From an uncultured Selenomonadales bacterium (GTDB taxonomy: Bacteria; Bacillota; Negativicutes; Selenomonadales; Selenomonadaceae), in contig ONUH01000006.1 of the NCBI GenBank assembly GCA_900321035.1, positions 88,824 to 152,823 on the forward strand: a DNA stretch of 64,000 nt. Direction: 5' to 3'. Below are positions 8,917 through 18,345 of the stretch, in pieces (positions within the stretch are counted from its first letter, which is position 1; every line of letters starts with the position of its first letter). The notes under the pieces are model-generated. The model worked only from the letters and a program-made list of their open reading frames with translations. It was not told where the DNA came from and made no database searches. Position numbers and translations under genes: made by a program.

Positions 8917-10167
8917 ATGGAAGAAAACAAAACGCCCGAGAAAAAGCCCTATATGACCTTCGACCCGCCGCAGACGCCGACGCAGGAAACGCCCGTGGAA
9001 GGGCTGCGGTTCGACTTCAATGCCGGCCTTCGGGTCTCGGTGCCGGAGGGCAGCTACCGGGTGCGGTTCATCGACCGGGACGCGGCGCTGACCGTTTACG
9101 ACGCGAAAGCCTCGGGCGTGATCGCCTCCAGCACGAAGCGGTATTTCGTCAACTTCCGCCTCGAAGTCTATGAGACGCCGACGGAGGAAGAACAGCGGGC
9201 GCGCAAGGACAAGGACGAGCCGCTTCTGGAAGAGAAGCTGATCTTCTCCCACGACTACGACGCGAAGGGAAAGAACGTACTGATGAAATTCGCCGGCGCG
9301 GCCATGGGCGACCTCTTAGCGTGGGTCCCCTACGCCGAGGCCTTCCGCGAAAAGCACGGCTGCGAGCTTTACGCCTGGATGGACGCGCGGTATATCGAAA
9401 TATTGCGGGCGGGCTATCCGAAGATCCACTTCCTGTCCCCCGACGACCCGCGGCCCGACAACCTCTACGCGACGTACTACGTCGGTCTCTTCGCGCCGTG
9501 GGATGACCGCGATCTCCAGCCCACGGACTGGCGCGTGGTCGGGCTTCAGGCCCACGCGGCCTACCTCCTTGGCGTAGAGCCAAAAGAAACGCCGCCCCGG
9601 CTCCTGCCCTCCCCCGGCGCGAAAAAGATTCGCCCGAAGGAGCCTTACGTCTGCATCGCCACGCAGGCCACGGCCCAGTGCAAATACTGGAACAACGCCC
9701 AAGGCTGGATGGATACGGTCGCCTATCTGAAAGAGCTGGGCTATCGCGTGCTCTGCGTGGACCGGGAGCGCGTCACCGTCAACGGGATTTACGGCAACTC
9801 GATTCCCTACGGCACGGAAGACTTCACCGGCGACCGTTCCCTGCAGGAGCGCGTCGATCTGATTTCCGGCGCGGACTTCTTCATCGGCCTGTCCAGCGGC
9901 CTCTCATGGCTGGCGTGGGGCGCGGGCGTCCCCGTCGTGATGATCGTGGGCTTCCTGTCGCCGGGCACGGAATTCTCCACCCCCTACCGCGTCCAGCAGT
10001 TCCACACCTGCCACAGCTGCGGCAACGACCAGCGGAACGAGCATAAATACGAGGACTTCGGCGCCTGTCCCCGCCACCGGGGCACCGAACAGGAATTCGA
10101 GTGTACCCGATGTATCGCGCCGGACTTCGTGAAGAAAACCATCGACCGCCTGCGGGAAGATAGATAG
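8917..10167 (+). CDS. Autotransporter O-heptosyltransferase, Aah/TibC family (paralog 2)
   Basis: 416 aa with AGGAGG seven bases before the ATG. It is a clear paralog of the protein at 6860 along its whole length: AAMGDLLAWVPYAE (D132 as candidate catalytic Asp), QATAQCKYWNNAQGW, and GLSSGLSWLAWGAGVP. The iron-site cysteines are C365, C368, C384 and C396, plus an extra C399. It differs by an acidic/basic insertion (about 88-106, TEEEQRARKDKDE) and a divergent acceptor-side N-terminus. It stands directly upstream of the autotransporter gene, separated only by repeats. The two paralogs may glycosylate different repeats, assemble together, or one may be redundant. Confidence 0.92.
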   Translation: MEENKTPEKKPYMTFDPPQTPTQETPVEGLRFDFNAGLRVSVPEGSYRVRFIDRDAALTVYDAKASGVIASSTKRYFVNFRLEVYETPTEEEQRARKDKDEPLLEEKLIFSHDYDAKGKNVLMKFAGAAMGDLLAWVPYAEAFREKHGCELYAWMDARYIEILRAGYPKIHFLSPDDPRPDNLYATYYVGLFAPWDDRDLQPTDWRVVGLQAHAAYLLGVEPKETPPRLLPSPGAKKIRPKEPYVCIATQATAQCKYWNNAQGWMDTVAYLKELGYRVLCVDRERVTVNGIYGNSIPYGTEDFTGDRSLQERVDLISGADFFIGLSSGLSWLAWGAGVPVVMIVGFLSPGTEFSTPYRVQQFHTCHSCGNDQRNEHKYEDFGACPRHRGTEQEFECTRCIAPDFVKKTIDRLREDR

Positions 10168-10324
10168 CCCTCCCCTTGAGGGCGTGACAGTCCAATGGAC
10201 TGTCACGGGGGACCGCCGCAGGCGGTGGGTGAGGTGGCAATAGCGTTGCGCTTATGTTTATCGCTACGTCTTAACACCTCATCCGTCGCGCTTCGCGCGC
10301 CACCTTCCCCTCAAAGGGGAAGGC
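10167..10324. repeat. Head-to-head palindromic unit pair before the adhesin gene
   Basis: A forward unit at 10167-10236 starts at the last base of the preceding TAG and carries the perfect 25-bp palindrome 10183-10207 (half-site CGTGACAGTCCA). A reverse unit is at 10275-10324. This lies in the leader region of the autotransporter gene, so its hairpins could affect readthrough from the heptosyltransferase gene. Confidence 0.85.
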
Positions 10325-10393
10325 AAGATTTCGTGAAATTTAATGGCCGGAGTAATAAATCCACACCACGCGCAAAGAAAGGAAACCGATACT

Positions 10394-13300
10394 ATGAGCC
10401 GCTCGAAAAAATCACTGAAGCAAAAACTGGCGGTGGCGCTGTCCGTCGTCAACGCGCTGAACGTCTGCGCGCCCATCGCGCTGCCCTACGTCAACGTGGC
10501 GAGAGATATGTCCACTGGGGGGGGGCACGCCGAGCCGCTGTCCGATAGCCTTGCCCGTGCATTCTACGGCACGGCGCAGGCTGCAACGACGCAAACCATA
10601 CCCGACGGAGATACGAAAAGCGCCGCCTGGTCCGGCGGAACGATGGGAGACAAGGCCGACAAGCAGATTATCAAAAGCGGCGGTACTGGCACGGTCGAGA
10701 CCTTGAACGATGGCCAGCAGTGGATTTCCAGCGGCGGCATGGGCACGGTCGTGACCAATAATGGCGGCGAGCAGGCTGTCAACAACGGCGGCGAGGGGTA
10801 TATCACGAACATGAAGAACTCCGGCACCCAGACCGTCTCGGGTGGCGGCACGGGCACGGTCACGACCATGTCCGGCGGCTACCAGTACCTCCGCGTCGGC
10901 GGCGGCGGCACGGTCGTGACCATGAACAACGGCGTGCAGTACGTCAACTACAAAAGCGGGAACGACCCCACGGGCACGGGCACGGGCAGGGTCGAAACCA
11001 TGAACGGCGGCAAGCAGCATGTCTGTGTTAGCGGCACGGGCACGGTTGAAATCATGAGCGGCGGCACGCAGCTTGTCTGGAAAGGCGGCACGGGCAAGGT
11101 CACGTCCATGTTCGACGGCGAGCAGATCGTCAACGACAGCAACGGCACGGGCACGGGCTCGGGCACGGTCTCGTCCATGACCGGCGGCACGCAGGTCGTC
11201 AGAAGCGGCGGCTCGGGCACGGTCACGAACATGACCGGCGGCACGCAGATCGTCAGCAACGGCGGTGTGGGCACGGTCACGAACATGACCGGCGGCACGC
11301 TGGACGTCAGCGGCGGCGGCACGCAGGCCGTCAGCGGCACGCAGGTTGTCCTCAACGGCGGCGCGGGCACGGTCACGAACATGGTCGACGGCACGCAGAT
11401 CGTCAGCAACGGCGGCGCGGGCACGGTCACGACCATGATGACCGGCGGCACGCAGACGATTGAAAACGGCGGCGTCGGCAGCGTCACAAGCCTTGGCGGC
11501 ACGCAGACCGTCAAGAACGGCGGTACGTCAATAGTTACGACGGTCAAAAGCGGCGGCAAACAGATGGCCGAGGCGGGCGGCATCCTCGCGGGCACGCAGA
11601 CCATCGAGGCGGGCGGCTCGGCAAGCGGCGGCACGCTGACGGGTACGCAGTCTGTCGCAGGCCGGGCAACAGGCATAACCGTCGCCACCGGCGGCACGCA
11701 AATCGTCGAGAACGGCGGTACGGCCAGCGGAACCATGCTCGCCTCCGGCTACAAGTCCGGAAGTCCCGAGGTTTTATACAGCGGCGGCATACAGATCGTC
11801 AAGAGCGGCGGCGTGGCGGTAAGCACCACCATCAGCGGCACCTCGCAGGACGTCAGCGCCGGCATGGGCGGCACCCAGGTCGTTTCGGCGGGCGGCATCG
11901 TTAGAGCCTCCAAGGATGCCGGGGGCGTGCTGGAAATTCACAACGGCGCCATCTTCCAAAATACAGATGGTATGCCAATCAGCTATGGGGACTACGCCCT
12001 CTCCGGCGGCACGCTGCGGGTGCAGGACGGCGCCTCGGTTGATTACAACATCTACGCCCTTTCCTCCGGCACCATCGAAGTGACCGCGGGCGGCTCGGCC
12101 TCCATCGACAGCGTAGGCCCGCAGGGCAAACAGGTTCTCTCCGGCGGCTCCGCCTCCGGCACCGTGGAGACCTTGGACGGTTATCAAAAAATCTATTCCG
12201 GCGGCACAGGCTCGGCGACCGTCATGGGCGGCTATGCCGGCAACGCGCCCCATCAGGAAATTTACAACGGCGGCACCGGCACGATCGGGACCATGAACGC
12301 CGGCAAGCAGACCGTCAGCAGCGGCGGCGCGGGCATTGTCACGACCATGAGCGGCGGCATACAGAACATTCTAAGCAGCGGCACGGGCACGGTCACCGCC
12401 CTGATGAGCGGCGGCACGCAGATTGTCTATGGCGGCGGCACTTCTAAAGATACCTCCGTTCATGACGGCGGCGTAATAGAAGAATCAGGCAGCGGCGGAA
12501 CCGTCACCGGCGCCTCCTTCGCGTCGGGCGGAACCCACCGCATTGCGAACAGCGCAACGGTAACCGGCACAAACGTTTCCGGCCATATCCTTGAAGTCGT
12601 GAACGGCGGAACGGTCACAAGCGCCACTGTCCAAAGCGGCGGCACGGCGAATGTGGTGGGCGGCGGCATAGCATCGAATACCACCGTCAGCAACGGCGGC
12701 ACGCAGAATGTCAGCAACGGCGGCGATGCGCAATTCACCAGCATCTACAGCAGCGGCGTGCAGAATGTCAACAACGGCGGCTCGACGTACGCAACCTCCG
12801 TCAACGGCGGTGTGCAGAACGTCAACAGCGGCGGCTCGGCGACCATAACCGAAATCTACGAGGGCGGCGTGATGAACGTCAACAGCGGCGGCTCGGCGAA
12901 CACAGCCATCATCTACAACGGCGGCGTGGAGAACGTCAACGACGGCGGCACGCAGGAAGGAACCAGCATCGAAAGCGGCGGCGTGCAGAACGTGAACAGC
13001 GGCGGCGTGGCATTGGGCGGTTACATCTCCGGGGGCGGCGTGCGGAATGTCAAAAGCGGCGGTACGGCGAATGGCGCCCAAATCCTATCCGGCGGCAAAC
13101 AGATGGCCGAGGCGGGCGGCATCTTAGCGGGCACGCATGGCATAGCCGGAGGCGGCGTGGCCTCGGGCGGCACGCTGACAGGCGAGCAGTTTGTCCATAG
13201 CGGCGGCTCGGCGGCAGGCGTCACCGTCGCCTCCGGCGGCATACAGAAAGTCGAAAATGGCGGCGTTGCGTCGGGAGGGACCGTTAACAGCGGAGGCGTA

Positions 13301-15217
13301 CAGACTATTTCGTCAGGCGGCATCGTGACGAACGCCATCTTGAACGGCGGCACGCAGACCGTTTCGGCGGGCGGCGTCGCCTCGGGCGGCACGCTGAATA
13401 GCGGCACGCAGACCGTCCAGAACGGCGGCAAAGCGGAAAACGTGACGGTCAACGGCGGCACGCAAAACATCGCTTCCGGCGGCACGGCGACGAGCGTGAC
13501 GGTCAACGGCGGTGTGCAGACCGTCGCGCCGGGCGCTGTGGTCAGCGCTGCGACCATCAACGGCGGTACGCAGATTCTTTCGTCGGGCGCGTCCATCGAC
13601 GGCGACCAGACGGTGGCGGCCGGCGGCGTGGCTTCCGGCGGCACGATTACCAGTACGCATACCCAGCACGTTTACGGCAAGGCCGCGGGCGCGACCATAA
13701 ACAGCAGCGGCGTGCAGCACGTTTACGGCGGCGGCTATGCCACCGCGACGAAGATCGCAAACGGCGGCACGCTGATCGTGGAGGACAAGGGAACCGCGCA
13801 GGTTGCGCAGATAGACTCAACCAACGCCTGTGTGGAGCTTCGCGACCTCGGCGACGCGACGGTCATTTTCGGCGGCTCGGCGAACGAGACCTTTACCGTC
13901 CCGAATCTCTCGGCGACGGGGGACAACGTCCGGCTCCGGGCGGAGGGCGATTTCACGGTGCCTGTTGCCGCAGCGGACGGGCACAAGGAGCTCACCGTCA
14001 CGAAAATGTCAGGCCATGCGGATTTCTATGTCAATACCGACGTGGCGAACAACGCCGCCGATATTGTTCACATTACGAGTGTGACAGGCGCATCGTCGGC
14101 GAACAAGATCCGCATCAATTACGACCCGACGCTGGCGGCGGGCAACGCCGTGGCGTCCACGCATACGATGGTCGCCGAAAGCGTGGACGGCAAGGCGACG
14201 TTCGAGGGGGCGAAGAGCACCGTCGGCGGCCTTTCCTATCTGCCTACGGTGACGGCGAAGGGCAATAACTGGTATATCACGAAGGTGGACAGCCTCGGCG
14301 CCAGCGAAGCCAGCCACCATACGCTGATGGCCATGACGGCGGCCACGGCTGCTCTTGCCGCGGGCACCGCTTTCATCGACGACGCGGCGCGGGGACTTTC
14401 CCTTGCCTCGAACGTCGGCGCGGACGGCGTGTCGTCCTTCGCGAAGATGGGCGGCGGCAGCGTCCGGCAGGAAACGGGCAGCCATGTGGACGTCCACACC
14501 TGGAACGCGATCCTCGCCCTCGGACACGCGAACAAAAAAGAACGCGGCACGTTCGAGTACGGCGCGTTCTTCGAGTACGGCAGCGGGAACTATACGACCG
14601 AGTGCGAAGACACCCGGCGCGGCGACGGCAGCCTGCACTACACCGGCGGCGGCGTTCTCGCGAAATGGACGGACGCCCACGGGCTGTATGTGGAAGGGAG
14701 CTTCCGGGCGGGCACGGTGCACGACGACGCGCGGGACGTGCTGCACGACGACATGAACACCTACAGTTATGAGACCGACGCGGGCTATCTCGGCGCGCAT
14801 TTAGGCGTGGGCAGGGAAATCGCGCTGGCGGACGGGAACAGCGTGGACGTTTACGGCAAGTATTTCATGAGCCGCAGGAACGGCGTCTCCTTCCGCACGG
14901 GCGGCAACGCCTACGACCTCGACGCGGTGACGAGCCAGGTGCTGCGCGTCGGCGCGAGGTACATGATGAAGCGGGAGAAGTGGAATTTCTACGGCGGCGT
15001 AGCCTATGAGCACGAGTTCGACGGGAAGGCAAACGGTACGGTGGACGGCCACGCGATTCGGGGCGCGGACATCGGCGGCGGCAGCTTCCGGGCGGAGCTC
15101 GGCGCGACGATGACGCCGGGAGAGAATTCCCCGTGGAAGCTGGATTTGAATTTGGCAGGGTTTGCAGGGAAGAAACAAGGCGTCACCGGCGGGATATCCG
15201 TGGCGTGGATGTTCTGA
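10394..15217 (+). CDS. AIDA-type strand-loop-strand autotransporter adhesin
   Basis: 1607 aa starting at MSRSKKSLKQ, with AAGGAAA upstream (an in-frame ATG at 10343 lacks a site). A basic N-terminus and hydrophobic signal (to about residue 33) lead into a passenger of several dozen repeats of roughly 18 residues of the type GGTQIVSNGGVGTVTNM. This is the strand-loop-strand beta-helix modified by Aah/TibC enzymes. About residues 1150-1300 form the junction. Residues about 1320-1607 form an autotransporter beta-barrel ending in Phe (SVAWMF). It is exported through Sec, then anchored in the outer membrane. The neighbouring heptosyltransferase pair is the expected modifier. A G9 tract at codons 42-44 could switch expression on and off. 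Confidence 0.95.
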   Translation: MSRSKKSLKQKLAVALSVVNALNVCAPIALPYVNVARDMSTGGGHAEPLSDSLARAFYGTAQAATTQTIPDGDTKSAAWSGGTMGDKADKQIIKSGGTGTVETLNDGQQWISSGGMGTVVTNNGGEQAVNNGGEGYITNMKNSGTQTVSGGGTGTVTTMSGGYQYLRVGGGGTVVTMNNGVQYVNYKSGNDPTGTGTGRVETMNGGKQHVCVSGTGTVEIMSGGTQLVWKGGTGKVTSMFDGEQIVNDSNGTGTGSGTVSSMTGGTQVVRSGGSGTVTNMTGGTQIVSNGGVGTVTNMTGGTLDVSGGGTQAVSGTQVVLNGGAGTVTNMVDGTQIVSNGGAGTVTTMMTGGTQTIENGGVGSVTSLGGTQTVKNGGTSIVTTVKSGGKQMAEAGGILAGTQTIEAGGSASGGTLTGTQSVAGRATGITVATGGTQIVENGGTASGTMLASGYKSGSPEVLYSGGIQIVKSGGVAVSTTISGTSQDVSAGMGGTQVVSAGGIVRASKDAGGVLEIHNGAIFQNTDGMPISYGDYALSGGTLRVQDGASVDYNIYALSSGTIEVTAGGSASIDSVGPQGKQVLSGGSASGTVETLDGYQKIYSGGTGSATVMGGYAGNAPHQEIYNGGTGTIGTMNAGKQTVSSGGAGIVTTMSGGIQNILSSGTGTVTALMSGGTQIVYGGGTSKDTSVHDGGVIEESGSGGTVTGASFASGGTHRIANSATVTGTNVSGHILEVVNGGTVTSATVQSGGTANVVGGGIASNTTVSNGGTQNVSNGGDAQFTSIYSSGVQNVNNGGSTYATSVNGGVQNVNSGGSATITEIYEGGVMNVNSGGSANTAIIYNGGVENVNDGGTQEGTSIESGGVQNVNSGGVALGGYISGGGVRNVKSGGTANGAQILSGGKQMAEAGGILAGTHGIAGGGVASGGTLTGEQFVHSGGSAAGVTVASGGIQKVENGGVASGGTVNSGGVQTISSGGIVTNAILNGGTQTVSAGGVASGGTLNSGTQTVQNGGKAENVTVNGGTQNIASGGTATSVTVNGGVQTVAPGAVVSAATINGGTQILSSGASIDGDQTVAAGGVASGGTITSTHTQHVYGKAAGATINSSGVQHVYGGGYATATKIANGGTLIVEDKGTAQVAQIDSTNACVELRDLGDATVIFGGSANETFTVPNLSATGDNVRLRAEGDFTVPVAAADGHKELTVTKMSGHADFYVNTDVANNAADIVHITSVTGASSANKIRINYDPTLAAGNAVASTHTMVAESVDGKATFEGAKSTVGGLSYLPTVTAKGNNWYITKVDSLGASEASHHTLMAMTAATAALAAGTAFIDDAARGLSLASNVGADGVSSFAKMGGGSVRQETGSHVDVHTWNAILALGHANKKERGTFEYGAFFEYGSGNYTTECEDTRRGDGSLHYTGGGVLAKWTDAHGLYVEGSFRAGTVHDDARDVLHDDMNTYSYETDAGYLGAHLGVGREIALADGNSVDVYGKYFMSRRNGVSFRTGGNAYDLDAVTSQVLRVGARYMMKREKWNFYGGVAYEHEFDGKANGTVDGHAIRGADIGGGSFRAELGATMTPGENSPWKLDLNLAGFAGKKQGVTGGISVAWMF
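10517..10525 (+). other. Homopolymeric G9 tract in the adhesin reading frame
   Basis: Nine consecutive G encode Gly42-Gly44 of the autotransporter, just after the signal peptide. As read here the frame is ON. Gain or loss of one G would stop translation early, the usual architecture of slipped-strand phase variation. Confidence 0.75.
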
Positions 15218-15231
15218 GAACGACGCTGAAA

Positions 15232-15352
15232 CACCTCATCCGTCAGCCCTGCGGGCTGCCACCTTCCCCTCAAGGGGAAGGCAAAGAACGGGCGAACCCA
15301 AAAGCCCTCCCCTTGAGGGGAGGGGGGACCGGCGAAGCCGGTGGGTGAGGTG
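15232..15352. repeat. Reverse and forward palindromic units after the adhesin gene
   Basis: A reverse unit at 15232-15282 (CACCTCATCC...GGGGAAGGC) and a forward unit at 15304-15352 (GCCCTCCCC...GTGAGGTG). Here the pair is tail to tail, unlike the head-to-head pairs elsewhere. They start 15 bases after the adhesin stop and may act as its terminator. Confidence 0.85.
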
Positions 15353-15364
15353 TTATATCACATC

Positions 15365-15433
15365 GCAAAACACTCCAAAAAAGTTATGATCAGAAAATCA
15401 GATTTTCCGAAATTCTGATTTTCTGATTTTCCT
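15365..15433. repeat. AT-rich direct repeat, right copy
   Basis: Same orientation and nearly the same sequence as 6733-6806 (CAAAACACTCCAAAAAA start, AAAATCAGATTTTCC hairpin region). It precedes the DUF4337 gene by about 70 bases. Confidence 0.8.
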
Positions 15434-15501
15434 ACTTTCTTACCTCAACAATTTTACCCATCACAAAATCAACCGAAGCAAATGAAGGAGGAACTATCAG
15501 A

Positions 15502-16062
15502 ATGGCGGAAGAAATCGAGAAAGAGGAATCCACGGAGCCCGAGGCTCCGAAGGAGAAGGAATTTTCCAAGCGGGTGACGCAGCTCATCGCCCTTTCGGCG
15601 CTGGTGCTCGCCATCTGCGCGACCTTCTCCTCCCTGAAAGCGGGCGCGTTCAGCAGCAAGGCCATCCTCGCACAGAACGCCGCTTCCAACGGCTGGGCCT
15701 ACTACCAGTCGAAGAGCCTGAAGGAAAACACCTACAAGGTGCAGCTCGACCAGATGAGAATGAACGGCGCCCTCGACCCCGCGGAGAAGGAAAAGGTCAT
15801 GAAGAAGTATCAGGAGACCGTGGACCGCTACAAGGCCGAGGAAAAGGAAATCATGGCGGACGCACGGGCCGCCGAGGCGACGCGGGACAAGTCGCTGGAG
15901 CTGAACAAGGGCTTCGCCGGCGCGCTGACCTTCCTGCAGATCGCGATCCTGATGGTCTCCCTGGCCGGCCTCGTCAAGCAGATCTGGTTTTGGTACGCGG
16001 GCCTCGCCGTGGGCGCGGTGGGTATCTTCCAGTTCGCCACGATGATGATGCAGACGTTATAA
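15502..16062 (+). CDS. DUF4337-type membrane protein
   Basis: 186 aa with GGAGG upstream of the ATG. An acidic N-terminus (about 1-22) is followed by a membrane segment (27-47, LIALSALVLAICATFSSLKA), a charged helical middle (about 75-135) likely to be coiled coil, and two membrane segments near the C-terminus (about 138-182). This arrangement and the N-terminal ALVLA...FSSLKAG region match DUF4337 proteins. Function is unknown. It lies just outside the right direct repeat and ends in a bidirectional terminator shared with the histidine kinase gene. Confidence 0.75.
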   Translation: MAEEIEKEESTEPEAPKEKEFSKRVTQLIALSALVLAICATFSSLKAGAFSSKAILAQNAASNGWAYYQSKSLKENTYKVQLDQMRMNGALDPAEKEKVMKKYQETVDRYKAEEKEIMADARAAEATRDKSLELNKGFAGALTFLQIAILMVSLAGLVKQIWFWYAGLAVGAVGIFQFATMMMQTL

Positions 16063-16063
16063 T

Positions 16064-16095
16064 AAAAAAAGGGCAGACGCAATGTCCGCCCTTTT
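16064..16095. terminator. Bidirectional terminator
   Basis: Stem AAAAGGGC-A-GAC / GTC-C-GCCCTTTT with A and T runs on both sides. It serves the DUF4337 gene (plus) and the converging histidine kinase gene (minus). Confidence 0.8.
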
Positions 16096-16111
16096 GCCAT
16101 ATTTGTTAATC

Positions 16112-17449
16112 TTACGTTTTCTCTATACCGCTCCAGTACATCAGCAGGCGCACCCAGCTGTCCCTCTGCTCGAAAATCACTTCCGCGCCGTATTTCTGGC
16201 TGAAGTTCCGCAGGGAGACCATGCCGGTGCCGTGGCCGCGTTCCGCCGTTGTCGGCAGGCCGTCGTCGCCAAAGGCGACGGGCGCGTCGCAGCGGTTTTC
16301 CACGACCAGCGCGTATTCCCGCTCGGTGCGGGCCAGCGAGACGCGGATTTCCCTCTCCCCCACCGGCTGCTTGCGGCTGGCGATGACAGCGTTCTCTATG
16401 ACGTTGGACAGGAGGATCGCCAGGTCGTTGTCCCCGCTTCGGGAAGCGCCCGTCTCTATGTCCACTTCACAGGAGGTCCGGATTCCTTCTTTTTTCGCGA
16501 GCTGCATATAGACGGTCAGCGCCGCGTTCAGGATCGGGCTCTCGCAATACGCGGCGATGGGCTGCGCCAAAAGTTCCCTGTCCTGGGCCTCGATCAGCGC
16601 CCGCGCTTTTTCAACCTCGCCCGCGTCGAGCAGGGACGCCAGGAGGCGATTGTAATGGCGCAGGTCGTGCCGGGCGCGCTGGACGTCTTCCGCCCGCGAC
16701 TGGAGCATCGTGGCGTGGGATTCCAGCGCCTGCAGCTGCTGCGACAGGAGCTCGTTCGTGTGCCGCCCGCTTTGGATCTGCGCCGCGCGCTCCCCGGCGT
16801 ACAGCGTGTATTTGTAGAGGATCAATCCCCATAGGAAGCGGATGAAGTGCAGCATCATGTCCGTCGTCGTATTCATCATCGGCCTGTCGAGCAGCAGGAC
16901 AAAGGGCGTGACGCAAATCCCTATGGGCAGGATCGCGAAGCACCATGCCGCCAACCGGCTGCCGGTGAAAAGATAGGGCGGCAGCAGGTTTCGGAAAAAT
17001 CTCTGCTCCAACGGCAGCAGCAGGAGGAAGCAGCAGATATACACGATCGGCTGCGACAGAATCCGGTTGTCGCCTGCGCCCAGCGTCGGCGGGAGCAGCA
17101 CCAGGATCAGCACGCTGCTGATCGTATGCAGCATGAATAACCAGAGCGTCTGCATCCCCAGCACGAAGACGTGGCGCATGGCCCCGTGCCGGATGACGAC
17201 GAGGGAGAACACGAAGAACGGAATCCAGCCGACGTACTGGACGCGCTTGAAGGTAATGACGTCGCACCCCGCATGGTAAAAATATGCGGCGTAAATCGTG
17301 AAGGCGACCGGCGCCCAAGACAGGATGTATCTCCAAAGACGACCGCGTTCCTCCGGCAGGAGCCTCGCCTCAAAAGGCAGATAACGAAGATACGCGCCGA
17401 TGAGCTGGATCAGCGTGATGCTCGCCGCCGTACCTACAGTGAGAATCAT
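16112..17449 (-). CDS. GHKL sensor histidine kinase (AgrC/LytS-like)
   Basis: 445 aa from the ATG at 17449, which has AAGGG 7 bases upstream (a longer frame to 17506 is less likely). The N-terminal half has six or seven membrane segments (about 1-215). A helical linker leads to the phosphoacceptor region ARHDLRHYNRLLASLL. The GHKL ATPase follows, with N box LLSNVIENAVIAS and G box GHGTGMVSLRNFSQKYGAE. This architecture is used for peptide or membrane signals. It is divergent from its LytTR response regulator at 17598, so the pair forms a two-component system inside the island. Confidence 0.88.
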   Translation of the reverse strand: MILTVGTAASITLIQLIGAYLRYLPFEARLLPEERGRLWRYILSWAPVAFTIYAAYFYHAGCDVITFKRVQYVGWIPFFVFSLVVIRHGAMRHVFVLGMQTLWLFMLHTISSVLILVLLPPTLGAGDNRILSQPIVYICCFLLLLPLEQRFFRNLLPPYLFTGSRLAAWCFAILPIGICVTPFVLLLDRPMMNTTTDMMLHFIRFLWGLILYKYTLYAGERAAQIQSGRHTNELLSQQLQALESHATMLQSRAEDVQRARHDLRHYNRLLASLLDAGEVEKARALIEAQDRELLAQPIAAYCESPILNAALTVYMQLAKKEGIRTSCEVDIETGASRSGDNDLAILLSNVIENAVIASRKQPVGEREIRVSLARTEREYALVVENRCDAPVAFGDDGLPTTAERGHGTGMVSLRNFSQKYGAEVIFEQRDSWVRLLMYWSGIEKT

Positions 17450-17597
17450 AGAGAATCCCTTCATTTCTTTACTCGAATGTGTGCGCTTCGAAATCCTTTC
17501 ACGCAAAAACCATCAATCCACGGGCAGGCTCCGGATGTTTTTCTTCGAGCCGCCTTATGATACAATTATACTATAAAATGGGAAGAAGATGAATACC

Positions 17598-18338
17598 ATG
17601 CGAATCGCCATCGTGGAGGACGAAAAAAAGGATATGCTCCAGCTCACAGGCGTCCTCACCGCGTATGCCGAAAAACACGGGCTGACCATCGCCATCGACA
17701 CGTTTTCCTCCGGCGAAAGTTTCCTGCGCGCCTTCGAGCCGGAAAAATACAAGCTGGTCTTTTTCGACAATTATATCGGGAACGGGTTGGGCATCGACCT
17801 GGCGCGCAAGGCGCGGGCGCTGGACGAGGCGGTGGAGTTCGTCTTCGTCAGCATGAGCATGGAGTTCGCGCTTTCGGGGTACGAGGTGCGCGCGCTGCAT
17901 TATCTGATCAAGCCCGCCACGCCGGACGAGATCGAGAAGGTGTTCGAGCGCCTGCTGAAGCAAATGCCGAACCCCCAGGAGGCTACGGTCGAGGTGATTT
18001 GCGATTATCATCCGGTCCTGATTCCCATCCAGTCCATCCGCTATATCGAGGCCGTCAACAAGGCGTGCGTCATCTACGGCGAGGAAGAGTTCAAGACTTA
18101 TATGCGGCTCGTGAACCTGATGGAGCTTTTGCCGCCGGAGGAATTCATCCGCACGCACCGAAGCTACGTCGTGCATCTTCCCTCCATCCAGTCGATGAAC
18201 AAGGATGATTTTACCCTGAAGGACGGCAGGACCGTCCCCATCAGCCAGTCGTATCACAACGACTGTGCGCGCGCCTATATCGAGTACCGCGCGCACGGCA
18301 AAAACCGCCGCAGCCCCGCCGCAAAACCGAAATCATGA
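17598..18338 (+). CDS. LytTR-family response regulator
   Basis: 246 aa. The receiver domain (1-120) has acidic residues IVEDE, phospho-acceptor D57 in LVFFDNYIG and the Lys in YLIKPATPDE. A LytTR DNA-binding domain (about 135-235) contains IRYIEAVNKACVIY and FIRTHRSYVVHL, a LytTR hallmark. I prefer the ATG at 17598 (GGGAAGAAG 9 bases upstream) to the one at 17589, which abuts that site. Its partner kinase is divergent. Targets are unknown; nearby candidates are the small secreted gene at 18630 and the adhesin. Confidence 0.9.
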   Translation: MRIAIVEDEKKDMLQLTGVLTAYAEKHGLTIAIDTFSSGESFLRAFEPEKYKLVFFDNYIGNGLGIDLARKARALDEAVEFVFVSMSMEFALSGYEVRALHYLIKPATPDEIEKVFERLLKQMPNPQEATVEVICDYHPVLIPIQSIRYIEAVNKACVIYGEEEFKTYMRLVNLMELLPPEEFIRTHRSYVVHLPSIQSMNKDDFTLKDGRTVPISQSYHNDCARAYIEYRAHGKNRRSPAAKPKS

Positions 18339-18345
18339 TACCATC

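Noticed and set aside
10412..15273. Several long minus-strand frames opposite the adhesin
   Set aside because: Pro/Val/Cys-rich mirror translations of Gly-rich repeats; no start signals or motifs.
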